Positions 5,160-6,020 of a DNA stretch of 6,020 nt are shown here, one piece after another. Numbering within the stretch: position 1 is the stretch's first letter; every line of letters starts with the position of its first letter. The notes under the pieces were generated by a model. The model ran no database searches. It was not told where the DNA came from and saw only the letters and a list, made by a program, of their open reading frames with translations. This DNA comes from Candidatus Jorgensenbacteria bacterium RIFCSPLOWO2_12_FULL_42_11 (lineage in GTDB: Bacteria > Patescibacteriota > Minisyncoccia > UBA6257 > MFKM01). Location of the stretch: contig MFKM01000018.1 of assembly GCA_001779575.1 (NCBI GenBank), forward strand, positions 1-6,020, in the 5' to 3' direction. The position numbers and the translations under genes were made by a program.

Positions 5160-5402
5160 TTATGATAATAAATGCTTATTTAAAAAAGCAATTCCAGAAC
5201 CGCTTTTCAGATACATTTCAAATTTATATGCCTTATTTTTGTCTGAAAAACAGCAATACCAAGAAATCTTATATGGTTTAAACTTTGAGGTGTGGGGTGA
5301 TTTCCCTTGGTTATGATCCTGGAGCCGCCTTTTTAAATCTTCAGTTATGCCGGTGTAATGCTGATTATAAGCTTTACTTTTTATTATATAAACGTAAAAC
5401 AT
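5160..5402 (-). CDS. GIY-YIG nuclease family protein (UPF0213/YhbQ-like)
   Basis: This 80-residue single-domain GIY-YIG nuclease matches the usual length of the stand-alone group. It has the first strand FYVYIIKS (2-9), the second motif HYTGIT (15-20, with YTG for the canonical YxG), the helix with the catalytic Arg, EDLKRRLQDHN (21-31), and the acidic metal-binding region KFEMYLKSGSG (60-70, Glu62). Such proteins cut DNA or recognise structured nucleic acids; the cellular role of these small ones is unclear. The ATG is preceded by a perfect AAGGAGG nine bases upstream, the only strong Shine-Dalgarno in the window, and it is supplied by the hairpin repeat next to the tmRNA. Its stop is four bases before infC, so it has been accepted into the translation operon. 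Confidence 0.93.
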   Translation of the reverse strand: MFYVYIIKSKAYNQHYTGITEDLKRRLQDHNQGKSPHTSKFKPYKISWYCCFSDKNKAYKFEMYLKSGSGIAFLNKHLLS

Positions 5403-5410
5403 GGTTTAAT

Positions 5411-5488
5411 CCCTCCTTCGCTAAAGCTACGAAGGGCCTCTTTCGGGCTTTGCCCTTTAGAGCCCCGCTTTAGCGGGGCGAAAGAGGG
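5411..5488. repeat. Hairpin cluster after ssrA, carrying the nuclease Shine-Dalgarno
   Basis: There are several nested perfect stems: CCTTCG/CGAAGG (5415-5420, 5430-5435), GGGC/GCCC with loop TTT (5445-5455), and CCCCGC/GCGGGG with loop TTTA (5463-5478). CCTCTTTCG/CGAAAGAGG (5437-5445, 5479-5487) encloses the last two. An alternative outer pairing joins 5411-5421 with 5478-5488. It is GC-rich in an AT-rich setting. No T-run follows either way, so it is not an ordinary terminator. It resembles dispersed CTTCGCTAAAGC-type repeats that I recall from Patescibacteria genomes. Confidence 0.65.
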
Positions 5489-5837
5489 TGGAAGTGGCGA
5501 GATTGAACTCGCGTCTGAAAAGTTTTCTAAAGCAATTCTACAAGTTTAGCCATTTTTGTTTTTGGGACATTAAATAAAAAAATAACAAAATTTTTAATGC
5601 CTTATCTTCTTAGTTTCGATAATTTCTCGAAGAAATAAATTATCTATCCTAATAATATAACACCCTTGGTCCATTTATTAGGAGTCAACGGTAAGGATGC
5701 CGCATTAAGCGAAAGCTAACGCGGGTTGCTTATTAAAATTAAAATTAGCAATTATGTTTTTTCTTAGATATTAGTGAGCCCCAAGAAAGCTCAACTTGCC
5801 TTGCTTTAAAGAACAATCCATCGAAACATTCACTCCC
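5489..5837 (-). ncRNA. ssrA: Transfer-messenger RNA (tmRNA)
   Basis: tmRNA acts with SmpB to free stalled ribosomes and tag their products for degradation. The 349-base span fits a one-piece tmRNA. GGGAGUG (5837-5831) pairs fully with CACUUCC (5496-5490), with the G3-U70 pair read by alanyl-tRNA synthetase and discriminator A (5489). CCA is not encoded (CCC follows). The 5' end continues AATGTTTCGATGG, like the family's TTCGACGG. A T arm GCGAG/CTCGC lies at 5497-5512, with a six-base loop. Long-range helix P2 pairs 5801-5808 with 5528-5535 and continues with 5794-5798 against 5541-5545. The tag frame is at 5749-5705. It begins one base after the smpB stop and is probably cut from the same transcript. 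Confidence 0.96.
5705..5749 (-). other. tmRNA tag reading frame, ANFNFNKQPALAFA-stop
   Basis: The resume codon is taken as GCT at 5749-5747, preceded by AAAAAACATAATT, which lines up with the E. coli AAAAAATAGTC before GCA. The frame reads 14 codons and TAA. The C-terminus ALAFA is the protease signal. It ends in AFA rather than the common ALAA. Confidence 0.85.
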
Positions 5838-5838
5838 A

Positions 5839-6020
5839 TTATTGGGACAATTCGCGATTAACCTCTCTGTCTATGTCTCTCTTTTTAATTTTTTCTTTTT
5901 TGTCGTATTTTCTCTTTCCTTTAGCTAATCCGAATTCGAGTTTTATTCTACCATTGTTATCGTAAATTTTCAAGGGTATCAAGGCAAAACCCTTCACTTT
6001 TGTCTTGCCAATGAGATAAT
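5839..6020 (-). CDS. smpB: SsrA-binding protein SmpB, C-terminal part (5' end outside window)
   Basis: The visible 59 codons start YLIGKTKVKGFALIPLKIYD and continue with NNGRIKLEFGLAKGKRKYDK, matching the end of the SmpB beta-barrel (GxxLIPLKVY and LAKGKxxYDKR motifs). They end with the basic tail KKEKIKKRDIDREVNREL that folds in the mRNA channel of the stalled ribosome. SmpB binds the tRNA-like part of tmRNA and brings it into the A site. The stop (5841-5839) is separated by one base from the mature 5' end of ssrA, its functional partner. The frame is intact in the part seen. Roughly 90-100 residues should lie beyond the right edge, judging from usual lengths of about 150. Confidence 0.96.
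   Translation of the reverse strand, partial: YLIGKTKVKGFALIPLKIYDNNGRIKLEFGLAKGKRKYDKKEKIKKRDIDREVNRELSQ

Noticed and set aside
5463..5478. CCCCGC/GCGGGG hairpin as the ssrA terminator
   Set aside because: No T-run follows on the minus strand, and the transcript probably continues into the nuclease and infC genes.
5285..5549. Plus-strand frames containing SFAKATKG-like sequence
   Set aside because: They translate the hairpin repeat and part of the tmRNA; such peptides are by-products of this type of repeat.
1..6020. UGA recoding to Gly as in Gracilibacteria/Absconditabacteria
   Set aside because: TGA ends the left partial gene, the cupin and both transposases at sensible places, and no conserved gene contains an internal TGA.
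1..6020. CRISPR array, ordinary tRNA genes or group II intron
   Set aside because: No regular direct repeats with spacers, no complete cloverleaf other than the tRNA-like part of tmRNA, and no intron domain V or reverse transcriptase are visible.

Overview
The window is AT-rich, densely packed bacterial DNA. Its small ribosomal and translation proteins, short hypothetical proteins, scarce Shine-Dalgarno sites, GIY-YIG endonuclease and hairpin-rich spacers suggest a Candidate Phyla Radiation (Patescibacteria, Parcubacteria-like) genome. This placement is inferred from gene style, because no 16S rRNA or other decisive marker is present.

Layout. Left end, plus strand (1-580): the tail of an unidentified gene, a small cupin protein and an intrinsic terminator. 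Middle (about 580-3005): two complete insertion sequences head-to-tail on the minus strand, with their terminal repeats only about 9 bases apart. The first is IS481/IS3-like with a DDE integrase-type transposase. The second is a clear IS30-family element. Next (3018-3811), plus strand: a consensus promoter, a short coiled-coil hypothetical gene and its terminator. A second promoter follows, with eight G residues in its spacer, in front of a small gene broken by an in-frame TAA. A 36-base perfect palindrome closes this part as a terminator usable from both sides.

Right half (3818-6020), minus strand, read right to left: smpB (C-terminal part), ssrA (tmRNA), a GIY-YIG endonuclease gene, infC, rpmI and rplT. 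SmpB and tmRNA are partners in trans-translation, which rescues stalled ribosomes. IF3, bL35 and bL20 form the classic infC-rpmI-rplT translation operon. The tmRNA was identified from its 7-bp acceptor stem with the G3-U70 pair, its TTCGA-type 5' end, its T arm and a readable tag, ANFNFNKQPALAFA.

Most notable points: (1) the G8 tract between -35 and -10, a layout known from phase-variable promoters; (2) a 16-bp perfect inverted repeat that would hide the rpmI start, recalling L20-dependent control; (3) a 167-base fold-back filling the rpmI-rplT gap; (4) a tmRNA whose mature 5' end lies one base after the smpB stop; (5) a hairpin cluster right after the tmRNA that supplies the Shine-Dalgarno of the nuclease gene. 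I see no wholly new multi-gene system. The interest lies in the regulatory and RNA architecture.
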